Made by a program: the position numbers and the translations under genes. Positions 12,168-26,100 of a DNA stretch of 33,296 nucleotides are shown one piece after another. The stretch spans positions 1 through 33,296 of the forward strand of contig JAJYGL010000219.1 in NCBI GenBank assembly GCA_021790625.1, read 5' to 3'. Source of the stretch: Pseudomonadota bacterium (GTDB taxonomy: Bacteria > Pseudomonadota > Gammaproteobacteria > Burkholderiales > Sulfuriferulaceae). Position 1 is the stretch's first letter. Each line of letters starts with the position of its first letter. The notes under the pieces are model-generated. The model was not told the DNA's origin, did not search any database, and saw only the letters and a program-made list of their open reading frames with translations.

Positions 12168-12786
12168 TGACGATGTGTTCGAGCAACAGGTGGCGCAATT
12201 AGGTGTGGCTTTGAGTGATAAAGCCATACAACAACTGCTCGCGTACGTTTCGTTACTACAAAAATGGAATAAAACGCATAATTTGACCGCAGTACGAAAT
12301 GAACAAATGTTGTCCTTGCATTTGTTGGACAGTCTCGCTATTCTGCCCATGCTAAGTGGAAAACGTGTGCTGGACGTTGGCAGTGGTGGCGGATTACCGG
12401 GAATTCCGTTGGCAATCGCAAGTCCAGATATGACGTTTACCCTCGTTGACAGCAATCGAAAAAAAACCAGTTTTCTTCGACAGGCTGTGCTGGAATTGCA
12501 ACTTCCAAACGTACTGGTGGAGACGCAACGAATAGAAAACCTGCCGTCCGTGCCAGTGTATGATTGTATTGTTTCACGGGCATACGCCAGTTTGCTTCAA
12601 TTTGTTACGCAGTCGCGCCATGTGTTGGCGGAAAATGGTTATTGGTTGGCGATGAAGGGGCTTTTTCCAGAGCAAGAATTAACGGCGTTGCCAAAAGATG
12701 TGCATATGTTAGCGACAAAAGCCTTACAAATTCCCGGACTGACTGCAGAACGGCATGTGTTGCGACTAGGGGTTGTGCATGACTAA
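12160..12786 (+). CDS. rsmG: 16S rRNA (guanine527-N7)-methyltransferase RsmG (GidB)
   Basis: [39 protein letters not shown]; overlaps the mnmG 3' end. Confidence 0.96.
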   Translation: MSNDDVFEQQVAQLGVALSDKAIQQLLAYVSLLQKWNKTHNLTAVRNEQMLSLHLLDSLAILPMLSGKRVLDVGSGGGLPGIPLAIASPDMTFTLVDSNRKKTSFLRQAVLELQLPNVLVETQRIENLPSVPVYDCIVSRAYASLLQFVTQSRHVLAENGYWLAMKGLFPEQELTALPKDVHMLATKALQIPGLTAERHVLRLGVVHD

Positions 12787-13552
12787 AATCATGGCGATAG
12801 CCAACCAAAAAGGTGGGGTGGGAAAAACCACGACGGCGGTTAATCTGGCGGCGGGATTGGCAAGCGAAGGTTTGCGGGTCTTGTTGGTGGACTTGGATCC
12901 GCAAGGCAACGCCACCATGGGTAGCGGAATCGACAAACGTGGGTTGACGGTGAGCATTTATCATGGCTTGTTGCGCTTGCGCCGCGCTGAAGAAATTGTC
13001 TGTCGGAGTGAACCGGGAAAATATGATGTGTTGCCGGCAAATCGTGATTTGGCGGGCGCTGAAATCGAGTTGGTGGATGAGGTGGAACGCGAGTTGCGTT
13101 TAAAGCAGTTGTTGAATCCTTTTTCATTTCAATATGATGCGGTGTTAATTGATTGCCCTCCGGCGTTAAATCTGTTAGCGATTAACGCGCTGGCCGCTGC
13201 CGATGAGGTAATGATACCCATGCAGTGTGAATACTATGCCTTGGAAGGCGTGTCCGATCTGGTTAATACAATTCGCCGTATCCGGATGCATATTAATCCG
13301 ACGCTGGAAATAGGCGGTTTATTGCGAACCATGTATAGCGCAACCAGTACGCTGGCACAGCAAGTTTCGGAACAATTGAAGAGCCATTTTGCCGACAAGG
13401 TGTACGATACAGTGATTCCGCGTAATGTTCGGCTTGCTGAAGCGCCCAGTCATGGTTTGCCGGTTTCTGTTTACGATGCTGCGTCCAAGGGGGCGCAGGC
13501 CTATCAGGCTTTGGCACGCGAGATGAAAACACGGTTTCAACCTGTCGAATGA
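12779..13552 (+). CDS. parA: Chromosome-partitioning ATPase ParA/Soj
   Basis: Deviant Walker [39 protein letters not shown] overlaps the rsmG end. Confidence 0.97.
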   Translation: MTKIMAIANQKGGVGKTTTAVNLAAGLASEGLRVLLVDLDPQGNATMGSGIDKRGLTVSIYHGLLRLRRAEEIVCRSEPGKYDVLPANRDLAGAEIELVDEVERELRLKQLLNPFSFQYDAVLIDCPPALNLLAINALAAADEVMIPMQCEYYALEGVSDLVNTIRRIRMHINPTLEIGGLLRTMYSATSTLAQQVSEQLKSHFADKVYDTVIPRNVRLAEAPSHGLPVSVYDAASKGAQAYQALAREMKTRFQPVE

Positions 13553-13604
13553 CGCCGTGGATCATGACGGATGACGAGAAGAACCCGAAAAAATTCAGGA
13601 AAGA

Positions 13605-13631
13605 CGTTAATTAGTGTTTCCCTAATAAACG
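13605..13631. repeat. 27-bp imperfect palindrome in the parA-parB spacer
   Basis: CGTTAATTAGTG TTT CCCTAATAAACG: 12-bp arms with two mismatches around 3 nt. Confidence 0.5.
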
Positions 13632-13667
13632 TATTGGTGGGGTTTCTAGGGGCAAGGAAAAGCAGGA

Positions 13668-14531
13668 ATGAGAAAAATCAAAGGGTTAGGTAGGGGGTTG
13701 GACGCGCTGCTGGACGCTGAGCGGGTTGCTGACGACGCGTTGAAATCAGTGAAACTGGACGAGTTGTGTCCCGGGAAATATCAGCCGCGGACCAGAATGG
13801 ACGAAGAAAGCCTGCAAATGCTGGCTGAATCCATCAAAAAACAGGGTTTGATGCAACCCATTCTGGTGCGACATACCGAGCAGGATGGGCTTGAAATCAT
13901 TGCGGGCGAACGGCGTTGGCGCGCTGCACGGATGGCGGGTTTGTTGGAAGTACCGGTATTGGTGAAAAACGTTGCCGATGAGCATGCGTTGGCGATGTCG
14001 TTGATTGAAAATATTCAGCGCGAAGATTTGAACCCGTTAGAAGAGGCGAACGGGATACAGCGACTAATAACGGAATTTGGTTTGACCCATCAGCAAGCGG
14101 CCGAGGCTGTCGGCCGGTCCCGCAGCGCCGTCAGCAATCTGCTACGCCTGCTGCAATTGCCCCAACAGGTACAGCAACTGCTGATGGCGGGCAATCTGGA
14201 TATGGGGCATGCTCGTGCCTTGCTGTCATTGCCCGAGCAAGAGCAGGGCGTGATTGCGCAACGATTGGTTGATCAGGCGTGGAGCGTACGCGAAACGGAA
14301 AAGCACGTGGCGCGTTTGTTGCGGGGGGAATCCGTATCGGAAGGTGTTGCCAAGAAGAATGAAATGGATCGCGACGTGTTGAATCTGCTGGAGCGCCTAT
14401 CCGAACGCCTGGGGTCCCAAGTAAAAATCCAGCAGCAAAAAAAGGGTAATGGAAAATTGATTATTGAATACCAGAACCTTGATCAACTGGACCAGATTTT
14501 GTCCGGATGGAAAGAAATAGAAGAACAGTAA
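13668..14531 (+). CDS. parB: Chromosome-partitioning protein ParB/Spo0J
   Basis: KGLGRGLDALL, GERRWRAARMAGL, ENIQREDLNPLEEA, helix-turn-helix AAEAVGRSRSAVSNLLRLLQLP. Confidence 0.98.
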   Translation: MRKIKGLGRGLDALLDAERVADDALKSVKLDELCPGKYQPRTRMDEESLQMLAESIKKQGLMQPILVRHTEQDGLEIIAGERRWRAARMAGLLEVPVLVKNVADEHALAMSLIENIQREDLNPLEEANGIQRLITEFGLTHQQAAEAVGRSRSAVSNLLRLLQLPQQVQQLLMAGNLDMGHARALLSLPEQEQGVIAQRLVDQAWSVRETEKHVARLLRGESVSEGVAKKNEMDRDVLNLLERLSERLGSQVKIQQQKKGNGKLIIEYQNLDQLDQILSGWKEIEEQ

Positions 14532-14666
14532 GCCCGTTTGTCTTCAGTCCCAGGGTGGCATTTCGTCAGGCATGAAATGCCGTCTTTGACTTCGTCGGCA
14601 AACCCTGCCATCCAGAAAAGGATAAGGGAAAATAATGTGTCACCCAAAAAGGCAATACGAAAAAAG

Positions 14667-14696
14667 TTGCAAAAAGATAAGTGAGTCGTGTATGAT
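14667..14696 (+). promoter_or_regulatory. Candidate sigma70 promoter of the atp operon
   Basis: TTGCAA at 14667-14672, 18-bp spacer, TATGAT at 14691-14696, 30 bp upstream of the atpI ATG. Confidence 0.45.
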
Positions 14697-14726
14697 TCGG
14701 CCGGTTACACAGGATTTGGCTGAAAC

Positions 14727-15143
14727 ATGTCAATACTGAAAGGCGGGCTTGGGGAAGACCCGCTCGAGGTCAAGCAAATACATTCGCCCGTTCGTCGCGT
14801 TCTGCTGTCGCAGTTGGTCGCAACAGGACTCATTGCGATAATGGCCGGTGTGTATTACCCATCAGCAATGAAGTCTGTTGTGTATGGCTGCCTGGTGTCG
14901 TTGTTGCCCGGAGCCTACCTGTGGTGGCGCTTGCGTCAAAAGCCAATCCGTGGCGCTGGTGTCGTTGTGCGCGAAGCGTACCAGATGGCGCTGACCAGAA
15001 TGCTGATAGTGATTGTTTTATTGTCGTTGCCGTTATGGCACAGACTGGGTTTTTTGTATGGCGGTGTGCTGACCGGTTTTGCATGGGGTCAGTTGATTTG
15101 GTTAGCGGGTTGGGCATATGTTCCGTCCGGCAGACAAAAATAA
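14727..15143 (+). CDS. atpI: ATP synthase protein I
   Basis: Small 4-TM protein at the head of the atp operon; AtpI-like GAYLWWRLRQK. Confidence 0.85.
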   Translation: MSILKGGLGEDPLEVKQIHSPVRRVLLSQLVATGLIAIMAGVYYPSAMKSVVYGCLVSLLPGAYLWWRLRQKPIRGAGVVVREAYQMALTRMLIVIVLLSLPLWHRLGFLYGGVLTGFAWGQLIWLAGWAYVPSGRQK

Positions 15144-15148
15144 TTTAA

Positions 15149-16006
<858 letters not shown>

Positions 16007-16128
16007 TTCAGGTTGGATGATTCAGGTTAGGTTCGTTGATGTTCAGCACCAAGGGGGTGACGTGGCGCGAAGGACATCGACAGATTGATAGATTTATTTT
16101 TAATTTTTCATTATCAGGAGCAGTATAA

Positions 16129-16368
<240 letters not shown>

Positions 16369-16400
16369 TTCAATTCTGACTGGCAGGAAAGGTAAGCAGC

Positions 16401-16871
16401 ATGAATATCAATGCGACCCTGATTGGACAGTCCATCACGTTCTTCTTGTTTGTGTGGTTTTGCATGAAGTTTGTGTGGCCCCCGATCATGCAGGCGTTAA
16501 GTGAGCGCAAACAGCAGATTGCGGACGGACTGGCCGCTGGCGAACGTGGAAAACACGAGCTGGAACTGGCTGGCAAACGGGCAACCTCTGAATTGCAGCA
16601 AGCACGACAAAAGGCGGGAGATATCGTTGCCCAGGCCGAAAAAAGAGCTTCGCAGTTGATTGATGAGGCGAAGTCAGCAGCAAAGGTCGAAGCAGATCGA
16701 GTAATGGCCGCCGCGCAAGCGAGTGTCGAGCAAGAGGTCGTGCGCGCACGGGAAGCCTTGCGCAGCCAGGTTGCCGCGTTGGCTGTGGCGGGCGCAGAAA
16801 AAATCTTGCGCCGGGAAATCGACAGCAAGGCACACGCCGCTTTGTTGGCAGACATTCAAAATGAGCTCTGA
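16401..16871 (+). CDS. atpF: F0F1 ATP synthase subunit b
   Basis: N-terminal TM segment then long coiled coil; operon position. Confidence 0.97.
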   Translation: MNINATLIGQSITFFLFVWFCMKFVWPPIMQALSERKQQIADGLAAGERGKHELELAGKRATSELQQARQKAGDIVAQAEKRASQLIDEAKSAAKVEADRVMAAAQASVEQEVVRAREALRSQVAALAVAGAEKILRREIDSKAHAALLADIQNEL

Positions 16872-16873
16872 TC

Positions 16874-17410
16874 ATGGCTGAAATCGCAACGGTAGCTCGT
16901 CCATACGCTGAAGCAGTATTTCGTCTTGCGCAGGAATCGAAAGATCTTGCCAAATGGTCGGCTGTTCTGGCCTTGCTGCAATCCGTCTATCAGCACCCTG
17001 ATATGCGCGTGCTGGCCGATAATCCGGCCTTTGGTAAAGAACGGTTTGCTGATTTGTATGTGGATATTTGTGGTGATGAACTGGATTCGCAGGCAAAGAA
17101 TTTTGTGCGGATACTGGTTTCCAATGGCCGTATCGATCTGTTGCCAGAAATCGTTACGCAATTCGAAGCGTTAAAAGCCCGGGCCAGCGGCGTCAAATCC
17201 TCTCATGTCGTAAGTGCCTTTCCGTTGACCGCTGCGCAGCAACTTGCGCTGAAAACCGTGCTGGAATCGCGCTTCAAGTGCGCAGTTGAAATGGAGACCA
17301 GCGTAGATTCGCAGTTGATAGGCGGCGTAGTGGTGACCATAGGCGACGAAGTGTACGACGCATCGGTGCGAGGCAAGCTGCAGGATATGGCCTACGCTTT
17401 AAATCGTTAA
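16874..17410 (+). CDS. atpH: F0F1 ATP synthase subunit delta
   Basis: ARPYAEAVFRLA...LIGGVVVTIGDEVYDASVRGKLQDM. Confidence 0.97.
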   Translation: MAEIATVARPYAEAVFRLAQESKDLAKWSAVLALLQSVYQHPDMRVLADNPAFGKERFADLYVDICGDELDSQAKNFVRILVSNGRIDLLPEIVTQFEALKARASGVKSSHVVSAFPLTAAQQLALKTVLESRFKCAVEMETSVDSQLIGGVVVTIGDEVYDASVRGKLQDMAYALNR

Positions 17411-17431
17411 GAATATCGTTAGGAGCAAGTA

Positions 17432-18973
17432 ATGCAACTCAATCCCACCGAGATCAGTGATCTCATTAAAAGCAGAATTCAGCACCTTGAATCTGCAACG
17501 GAATTACGAAACCAGGGAACCGTCGTTTCTGTAACCGACGGTATCGTTCGCATCCATGGTCTGTCGGACGTCATGCAAGGTGAAATGTTGGCGTTTCCAG
17601 GCAACACGTTTGGCATGGCGCTGAACCTAGAGCGCGACTCTGTTGGTGCTGTGGTGCTGGGCGAGTACGAGCACATCACCGAGGGTGATACGGTCAAGTG
17701 TACCGGCCGCATTTTGGAAGTGCCGGTTGGAGAAGGTCTGATTGGTCGCGTTGTCGATTCGCTGGGACGTGCCATTGATGGCAAAGGGGCGATTGAAAGC
17801 GTGGCAAGCGCGCCGATTGAAAAAATCGCTCCCGGTGTGATTGCACGTCAATCCGTTACCCAACCGTTGCAAACCGGACTGAAATCCATTGACGCGATGG
17901 TTCCAATTGGTCGGGGTCAGCGCGAATTGATCATTGGTGACCGCCAAACCGGAAAAACCGCCGTTGCCGTTGATGCCATCATCAACCAGAAAGGCACCGG
18001 CGTTGTCTGTATTTATGTTGCTATCGGACAGAAAGCGTCGTCGATTGCCAACGTGGTGCGCAAACTCGAAGAACACGGCGCATTGGCGCATACCATTGTC
18101 GTTGCGGCAACGGCATCTGATTCGGCGGCAATGCAATACATTGCGCCTTACGCAGGTTGCACCATGGGCGAATATTTCCGTGACAAGGGACAGGATGCAT
18201 TGATCGTTTATGATGACCTGACCAAGCAAGCGTGGGCATATCGTCAAATTTCGCTCTTGCTGCGCCGTCCGCCTGGTCGCGAAGCATATCCTGGCGACGT
18301 GTTTTACTTGCATTCCCGCTTGCTTGAACGGGCAGCGCGCATCAACGCGGAGCAGGTGGAAAAATTGACCAACGGTGCGGTCAAAGGCAAGACCGGATCG
18401 CTGACCGCGTTACCGGTAATCGAAACGCAAGCTGGTGACGTTTCGGCGTTTGTGCCTACCAACGTGATCTCGATTACCGATGGGCAGATATTCCTGGAAA
18501 CAGACTTGTTTAATGCGGGTATTCGTCCGGCCATCAACGCGGGTTTGTCCGTGTCGCGGGTGGGTGGTGCGGCGCAGACCAAGGTCATCAAGAAATTGGG
18601 TGGCGGTATTCGTCTGGCCTTGGCGCAGTACCGTGAACTGGCTGCTTTTGCGCAGTTTGCGTCCGATCTGGACGAAGCGACACGCAAACAGCTGGAACGC
18701 GGAAAACTGGTGACGGAACTGATGAAGCAAAATCAGTATGCCCCAATGAATATTGCCGAAATGGCGTTGACATTGTTTGCCGTCAACAAAGGGTATATGG
18801 ATGATGTGGAGATTAAAAAAGTGTTGGCGTTCGAGAGCGCCCTTGCTTCTTACATCAAGACTCAGCATGCTGGTATCGTCAGCAAGATACTGGAAACGGG
18901 TGATTTGTCAGGTGATAGTGAAACCGCTTTGGCCAAGGCAATAGAAGCCTTTAAAGCCAACTCCACATATTGA
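17432..18973 (+). CDS. atpA: F0F1 ATP synthase subunit alpha
   Basis: [37 protein letters not shown]. Confidence 0.99.
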   Translation: MQLNPTEISDLIKSRIQHLESATELRNQGTVVSVTDGIVRIHGLSDVMQGEMLAFPGNTFGMALNLERDSVGAVVLGEYEHITEGDTVKCTGRILEVPVGEGLIGRVVDSLGRAIDGKGAIESVASAPIEKIAPGVIARQSVTQPLQTGLKSIDAMVPIGRGQRELIIGDRQTGKTAVAVDAIINQKGTGVVCIYVAIGQKASSIANVVRKLEEHGALAHTIVVAATASDSAAMQYIAPYAGCTMGEYFRDKGQDALIVYDDLTKQAWAYRQISLLLRRPPGREAYPGDVFYLHSRLLERAARINAEQVEKLTNGAVKGKTGSLTALPVIETQAGDVSAFVPTNVISITDGQIFLETDLFNAGIRPAINAGLSVSRVGGAAQTKVIKKLGGGIRLALAQYRELAAFAQFASDLDEATRKQLERGKLVTELMKQNQYAPMNIAEMALTLFAVNKGYMDDVEIKKVLAFESALASYIKTQHAGIVSKILETGDLSGDSETALAKAIEAFKANSTY

Positions 18974-18997
18974 TCCCGGTTAACAGGAACCTCTACA

Positions 18998-19861
18998 ATG
19001 GCATCAGGCAAAGAAATACGCACAAAAATCAAGAGTGTAGAAAATACGCGCAAGATTACACGTGCCATGGAGATGGTGGCCGCGGCAAAAATGCGCAAAG
19101 CGCAGGAACGCATGCGGGCTACCCGTCCATATGCAGAAAAAATTGCTGCGGTTGCCGCGCACATGTCGTCGGCGAGCTCGGAGTACAAACATCCTTTCGT
19201 CGTCAAGCGGGAAGTGATCAAGCGAGTGGGATTGATTGTCGTCAGCACGGATAAGGGTTTGTGTGGCGGGTTGAATACCAATGCCATGCGCCTTGCATTG
19301 AATCTGATTCGACAATGGGATACCAGTGGGCACGGCGTAGATGTTACCGCGCTGGGCAATAAAGGGCTTGGCTTCTTGCAGCGCCTGGGTGCCAAGGTGG
19401 TGTCTCATGCGGTAGGCTTGGGTGATACTGCGCACATGGAACAGTTGATTGGTCCGGTGAAAGTGATGCTGGATGCGTATAGCGCCGGTGAAATCGACGC
19501 TTTGCATCTGGTGTACAGCAGCTTTGTCAATACCATGAAACAGGAAGCCGTCAGTGTTCAATTGTTGCCTTTGGCGCCGGTCGAGAAAACCGAATTGGCG
19601 CATCATTGGGATTACATTTATGAACCAGATGCAAAATCGGTGGTTGATGCCCTGTTGGTACGCTATATCGAAGCGATGATTTATCGTGCGGTGACCGAGA
19701 ATATGGCGTGCGAGCAAAGTGCGCGTATGGTTGCCATGAAAGCGGCATCGGATAATGCAAAAAACGTGATTGGCGAATTGAAACTGGTGTACAACAAGAC
19801 CCGGCAGGCAGCTATTACCAAAGAGCTTTCGGAAATCGTGGCGGGTGCGGCGGCAGTGTAA
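18998..19861 (+). CDS. atpG: F0F1 ATP synthase subunit gamma
   Basis: [33 protein letters not shown]-terminal [24 protein letters not shown]. Confidence 0.98.
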   Translation: MASGKEIRTKIKSVENTRKITRAMEMVAAAKMRKAQERMRATRPYAEKIAAVAAHMSSASSEYKHPFVVKREVIKRVGLIVVSTDKGLCGGLNTNAMRLALNLIRQWDTSGHGVDVTALGNKGLGFLQRLGAKVVSHAVGLGDTAHMEQLIGPVKVMLDAYSAGEIDALHLVYSSFVNTMKQEAVSVQLLPLAPVEKTELAHHWDYIYEPDAKSVVDALLVRYIEAMIYRAVTENMACEQSARMVAMKAASDNAKNVIGELKLVYNKTRQAAITKELSEIVAGAAAV

Positions 19862-21307
<1,446 letters not shown>

Positions 21308-21312
21308 TAAAT

Positions 21313-21346
21313 TCTCAATGGGTATGATGTCTCATACCCATTGAGA
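21313..21346 (+). promoter_or_regulatory. Strong intercistronic hairpin between atpD and atpC
   Basis: TCTCAATGGGTATGA TGTC TCATACCCATTGAGA: perfect 15-bp stem, 4-nt loop, no following T tract. Confidence 0.85.
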
Positions 21347-21400
21347 GAACGGCGGTTGTCAATTTGGCAACCATCGTTCAGTGATGAAGGAAGCCATAAC

Positions 21401-21823
21401 ATGTCCATGACGATTCATGTCGATATAGTCAGCCATGAAGCCGCCCTGTTTTCCGGTGTGGCAGAGTATGTGATTGTACCGGCACAGATGGGGGAGTTGG
21501 GGATTTATCCTCGCCATACCCAATTGCTGACCCGATTGAAGCCGGGTTCGGTGCGCATCAAAAAACCGGATTCTGCCGAAGAAGAGCTGATTTATGTGTC
21601 GGGTGGCATGCTGGAAGTGCAACCACACATGATCACCGTATTGTCGGACTCGGCGATTCGAGGCGCGGAACTCGATCAGGCCAGGGCTGAAGAGGCCAAG
21701 CGTCGTGCCGAAGAAGCCATGAGAAATCGTAGTTCGGAAATGGAATACGCCAAAGCGCAGGCCGAGCTGGCGCAGGCCATTGCGCAGATTGCGGCCATTA
21801 GCAAGCTGAAGAAATCACATTGA
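21401..21823 (+). CDS. atpC: F0F1 ATP synthase subunit epsilon
   Basis: [49 protein letters not shown]; upstream GAAGGAA RBS. ORF-track start 21341 lies inside the hairpin. Confidence 0.97.
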   Translation: MSMTIHVDIVSHEAALFSGVAEYVIVPAQMGELGIYPRHTQLLTRLKPGSVRIKKPDSAEEELIYVSGGMLEVQPHMITVLSDSAIRGAELDQARAEEAKRRAEEAMRNRSSEMEYAKAQAELAQAIAQIAAISKLKKSH

Positions 21824-21862
21824 TTTGTTTTCTTGCGGTAACATAACCAGGGACGACCATCG

Positions 21863-21896
21863 TACCGCCACACGAAATGTGTGGCGGTATTTTTTT
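21863..21896 (+). terminator. Rho-independent terminator of the atp operon
   Basis: TACCGCCACAC GAAAT GTGTGGCGGTA followed by TTTTTTT. Confidence 0.9.
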
Positions 21897-21913
21897 GGTG
21901 CTTCTAGTACCGT

Positions 21914-22798
21914 TTAGTGGGGATGTTCGGGGTAGTATAATTTGACGCTATAATCACTGACATTGCTGGGTGTGGCGTTGAGCTTTAGCAAAATGGTTGT
22001 GGATTGCTGTGCAGGCAGTTGTTGTGCAAGCGCTGTTTGATGTGGACTTGACAGATATTCCTTGGGCGACAGATTTTTACTGGATACCAAATCGCCATTT
22101 TCCTGTTTCAAGCTGATGGCTATGTTGGGATACGCGACGGGCGTTGCCGCCATGTTGGTGATGGACATGGACAACAATAGATAGCCGTTGTCAGGGACGG
22201 CTCGGAGTTCCGATTCGGTAATTTTGAGTGCGGACAGATTGTTTGGCGGTAAATCTGGTTCGCCTGTCCATGTCTGCCAGGTTTGCCATGCACGGTAAAG
22301 GATTGGTGATTGGCCGAGGAGATCGGTTTGACGAAATACACCATATTGGACCAGCATCAGAATGAGCAGCAAGGTATTGATCGCAATCCATTTCCCCTGG
22401 TGTGGGGGCGCTGTCTTGAATTGGATGGATGGCGCGGCTGCTTTGTCTGAAGAAATGGCGACATCGGCTGGGGTCAAGTCTGCTTTGGTGGGTTCAATTG
22501 CGAGGGCGGGTTCTTGCTCTGGCAAGACATACTCAACAGGCATTGTTGCTGACGTGATGTCAGGAAAAATGGGTGGCTCCAGCAGCGTTAAATCCAGTGG
22601 AAGGTCGGCTGACGGATGGGAGGGTTCGTCCGTTCCGGCTGTGTCGTTCTGGTTAGAAAATTCGGGCAGGTGATGGGCAATGGCGTCAAAAACCATGCCG
22701 CATACACCGCATTTTGCTTGTCCCAGGGAGTCGGTTAAATCTCTGGCGTCAAGACGAAAAACCGTGTGACAAATAGGGCAGCGGGTGTGAATGCTCAC
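21914..22798 (-). CDS. MJ0042-type zinc-ribbon, DUF3426-containing membrane protein
   Basis: N-terminal CPICHTVFRLDARDL...KCGVCGMVFDA zinc ribbon, a central TM segment, DUF3426-like C-terminal domain. GTG start overlaps the prmA stop (GTGA). Confidence 0.8.
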   Translation of the reverse strand: MSIHTRCPICHTVFRLDARDLTDSLGQAKCGVCGMVFDAIAHHLPEFSNQNDTAGTDEPSHPSADLPLDLTLLEPPIFPDITSATMPVEYVLPEQEPALAIEPTKADLTPADVAISSDKAAAPSIQFKTAPPHQGKWIAINTLLLILMLVQYGVFRQTDLLGQSPILYRAWQTWQTWTGEPDLPPNNLSALKITESELRAVPDNGYLLLSMSITNMAATPVAYPNIAISLKQENGDLVSSKNLSPKEYLSSPHQTALAQQLPAQQSTTILLKLNATPSNVSDYSVKLYYPEHPH

Positions 22799-23691
22799 GA
22801 TCGCCGCACGCCTGTCAGGCAAGCCCATCCTTCCTGTGTACTGGCGATTTCCAGATCAAACCAGTCTTGATAGGCTTGCTGAATAAGGGAAACTTGCTGA
22901 TCCAGAATGCCGGACAGCAGGAGAGTGGAACCTGTGTGACAACGTGAGGCAAGCAATGGCGCGAGTGTGCGCAACGGGTTGGTCAGTATGTTGGCGATGA
23001 CCAGATCGTAGGTCGCCTCTTTATCTTGATCGGGTAGAGCAAAGTGTATTTTTGGACAAAGATTGTTTTTGGCGTTGGCGACGGCGGTATCGATGGCAAT
23101 TGGGTCGATGTCGATACCGACGACAAGACCCGCGCCAAGTTTGCACGCCGCAATTGCCAGAATACCGGAGCCACAACCGTAATCCAGCACACGGGTCGAA
23201 GCCGTTGGTGGATGTGCAGCAAGCCACTCCAGACACAGGCGGGTGGTGGGATGAGAACCGGTGCCGAAGGCCAAACCGGGATCGAGTTGAATGCAAATGG
23301 CCGTCGGGTTGGGTGCTAAGTGCCACGAGGGAACAATCCAAAGGCCTGATGTAATCTCGATGGGCGTAAATTCAGCTTGCGAGATACGCACCCAGTCTTG
23401 TTCGGCGACGGAATCAATGTGGTAAGCCGGCAGAGGAAAATCGATGGCGGCTGACAATTGATGAATGATTGGCAGCAGGTCGGTGTCGTCCGCGAAGAGC
23501 GCATTGACACGACAGGTTGGCCACGAGGCTTGAGTTTCCGCTCCAGGTTCCCCGAACACAGGAGTTTCGGTCAACGTGTTTTGATAGGCATCTTCGATAC
23601 TGGCGGACAGTGCGCCACAGTCCATCAGAGCATCCGATAAGGCTTCGGATTGCTCAGCAGAGGTGGAAAACTGCAACGAGCGCCAGGCCAT
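22795..23691 (-). CDS. prmA: Ribosomal protein L11 methyltransferase
   Basis: PGLAFGTGSHPTTRLCLEWL; VLDYGCGSGILAIAACKLGA; IANILTNPLRTLAP. Confidence 0.96.
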   Translation of the reverse strand: MAWRSLQFSTSAEQSEALSDALMDCGALSASIEDAYQNTLTETPVFGEPGAETQASWPTCRVNALFADDTDLLPIIHQLSAAIDFPLPAYHIDSVAEQDWVRISQAEFTPIEITSGLWIVPSWHLAPNPTAICIQLDPGLAFGTGSHPTTRLCLEWLAAHPPTASTRVLDYGCGSGILAIAACKLGAGLVVGIDIDPIAIDTAVANAKNNLCPKIHFALPDQDKEATYDLVIANILTNPLRTLAPLLASRCHTGSTLLLSGILDQQVSLIQQAYQDWFDLEIASTQEGWACLTGVRRS

Positions 23692-23693
23692 GG

Positions 23694-25046
23694 TTAGTTT
23701 CCACCACCCAAAGCCAGTTTTTGTTCCAGATAATGAATGCTGGTGCCGCCCTGCAATACGTTTTGATCGTTCATCAAATCCTGATGTAACAGAATGTTGG
23801 TATTGACGCCTTCCACGACGATTTCCAGCAGAGCGGTACGCATGCGTGCGATGGCTTGTTCACGGGTCGCGCCGTGCGCGAGCAGTTTTCCAATCATGGA
23901 GTCGTAATAGGGTGGGATGACATAATTTTGGTAGACATGGGAATCGACACGAATGCCGGGGCCTCCGGGTGCGTGATAAGCAGAAATGCGTCCCGGCGAG
24001 GGCATGAATGTATATGGGTGTTCGGCGTTGATGCGACATTCGATGGCATGTCCGCGAAAGATGATGTCTTTTTGCGTAAAGGGTAACGGTTCTCCGGCGG
24101 CGATTCGTATCTGTTGTTGTACGATATCAATGCCGGTAATCAGTTCGGTGACCGGATGTTCAACCTGTACCCGGGTATTCATTTCGATGAAGAAAAACTC
24201 GCCGTTTTCGTACAGAAATTCAAACGTACCGGCGCCGCGATAGCCAATCTGGCGACAGGCTTCCGCGCAGCGTTCGCCAATGGCGTCACGTAGCGCAGGG
24301 TCAAGGCCAGGCGCTGGCGCTTCTTCCATGATTTTCTGGTGTCGGCGTTGCATGGAACAGTCACGTTCGCCAAGATGTACGGCGTGACCTTGTTGATCTG
24401 CCAGAATTTGAATTTCAATGTGGCGCGGGGTTTGCAGGTAGCGTTCCATATAAACGGTTGCGTTGCCGAAGGCGGATTGTGCCTCAGCCTGTGTCATGGC
24501 AACAGCGTTGAGGAGAGCCCCCTCCGAATGCACGACACGCATACCGCGTCCGCCGCCACCACCCGATGCTTTGATGATGATCGGGTATCCGGTGGCTTGC
24601 GCCATTTGGCGGATGGCTTCCGGATCGTCGGGCAACGCTCCGTCCGAACCGGGTACGCAAGGCACATTGGCGGCGCGCATGGCGGCCTTGGCTGATACCT
24701 TGTCCCCCATCAAGCGGATGGTTTCCGGTCGTGGGCCAATAAACACAAAGCCCGAGCTTTCGATGCGCTCGGCAAAGTCGGCATTCTCAGATAAAAACCC
24801 GTAACCGGGATGAATGGCTTCGGCATCAGTCAGTTCTGCGGCGCTAATGATGGCCGGTACATTCAGGTAACTTAGGGCAGAGGCAGCAGGGCCAATGCAA
24901 ACGGATTCATCGGCCAGCTTGACATATTTGGCATCGGCGTCAGCTTCGGAATGTACGGCGACGGTACGAATACCCATTTCGCGGCATGCACGCTGGATAC
25001 GTAGCGCAATTTCGCCACGGTTGGCAATCAGAATTTTTTCAAACAT
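23694..25046 (-). CDS. accC: Acetyl-CoA carboxylase biotin carboxylase subunit
   Basis: [56 protein letters not shown]. Confidence 0.98.
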   Translation of the reverse strand: MFEKILIANRGEIALRIQRACREMGIRTVAVHSEADADAKYVKLADESVCIGPAASALSYLNVPAIISAAELTDAEAIHPGYGFLSENADFAERIESSGFVFIGPRPETIRLMGDKVSAKAAMRAANVPCVPGSDGALPDDPEAIRQMAQATGYPIIIKASGGGGGRGMRVVHSEGALLNAVAMTQAEAQSAFGNATVYMERYLQTPRHIEIQILADQQGHAVHLGERDCSMQRRHQKIMEEAPAPGLDPALRDAIGERCAEACRQIGYRGAGTFEFLYENGEFFFIEMNTRVQVEHPVTELITGIDIVQQQIRIAAGEPLPFTQKDIIFRGHAIECRINAEHPYTFMPSPGRISAYHAPGGPGIRVDSHVYQNYVIPPYYDSMIGKLLAHGATREQAIARMRTALLEIVVEGVNTNILLHQDLMNDQNVLQGGTSIHYLEQKLALGGGN

Positions 25047-25059
25047 TTGGTTGTCCGGA

Positions 25060-25503
25060 TCAGGCGATGATGAATAAGGGTTCGCCGTATTCTACCGGTT
25101 GGCCATTTTCAACCAGGATGGCTTTGATGATACCTGTGTGGTCGGATTCAATTTCATTTAATAGTTTCATGGCCTCGATAATGCACAGTGTGTCGCCTGA
25201 AGAGACATTTTGTCCGATTTCGACGAAGGATTTAGCTTCTGGATTGGGCGCGCGATAAAACGTACCGACCATGGGAGATTTGACGACGTGGCCCTCAGGA
25301 ATGTTGCTGGATTCAACGTTTGTGGTGAGGATTGCTGGCGCAGTGACTGGCAGGTGCGTTGGCGCAACGGCCTGTGTTTGCCAGACCGGGGCAGTTGTCT
25401 GACGGGAAATGCGTACCCGATCTTCCCCATCGTTGATTTCCAGTTCGCTGATAGTGGAAGCTTCTACCAGATCAATCAGCTTTTTGAGTTTTCTCAGATC
25501 CAT
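25060..25503 (-). CDS. accB: Acetyl-CoA carboxylase biotin carboxyl carrier protein
   Basis: Biotinylation motif [12 protein letters not shown]; adjacent accC. Confidence 0.97.
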   Translation of the reverse strand: MDLRKLKKLIDLVEASTISELEINDGEDRVRISRQTTAPVWQTQAVAPTHLPVTAPAILTTNVESSNIPEGHVVKSPMVGTFYRAPNPEAKSFVEIGQNVSSGDTLCIIEAMKLLNEIESDHTGIIKAILVENGQPVEYGEPLFIIA

Positions 25504-25506
25504 GAT

Positions 25507-25986
25507 TTAAACCTTTTGGGAAATATGAAGAAGCGCATAGTCCAATGCCAGGAAATATCCTTGTTCTCCCAATCCACTGATGACGCCGACGGCAATATCA
25601 CTAAAAAAGGATTGGTGACGAAAGGGTTCACGCGCATGAACGTTGGATAAGTGAATTTCAATGAACGGAATGGCAACTGCCAGCAAGGCGTCACGTAAGG
25701 CAATGCTGGTATGGGTAAAAGCCGCAGGGTTGAACAGGATGAAATCGATTTGACCAAGAGACTGATGAAGAGCATCAATCAGGACGGACTCGGCATTGCT
25801 CTGTACGCAGCGTAACGAAGCGCCGGCACGTTGCGCACGGTCTTCCAGGCCGGCGCAGATGCTTGCCAGCGTGGCATGACCATACAGCGCTGGCTCACGT
25901 ACACCCAGCATGTTCAGGTTGGGGCCGTTCAGTACCAGTATGCGAGCAGTAGCCGCTGGCATGGGAGAGAGGGTAGTTGGTTTCAT
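25507..25986 (-). CDS. aroQ: Type II 3-dehydroquinate dehydratase
   Basis: [55 protein letters not shown]. Confidence 0.97.
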   Translation of the reverse strand: MKPTTLSPMPAATARILVLNGPNLNMLGVREPALYGHATLASICAGLEDRAQRAGASLRCVQSNAESVLIDALHQSLGQIDFILFNPAAFTHTSIALRDALLAVAIPFIEIHLSNVHAREPFRHQSFFSDIAVGVISGLGEQGYFLALDYALLHISQKV

Positions 25987-26100
25987 GGGCGCAAGTGTGC
26001 CGAAAATGATGCAAAATGTCCAGTATTTGTCAGCAAAGTCGTTGTCCGGAATAGTGACGGATTTGTGTCGGAAGGGCGCATTAAAACAGTATTGGATCGT

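Noticed and set aside
12570-12586. TGTTTCACGGGC in rsmG resembling a parS half-site
   Set aside because: Only the left half matches and it lies in a conserved coding region; likely chance.
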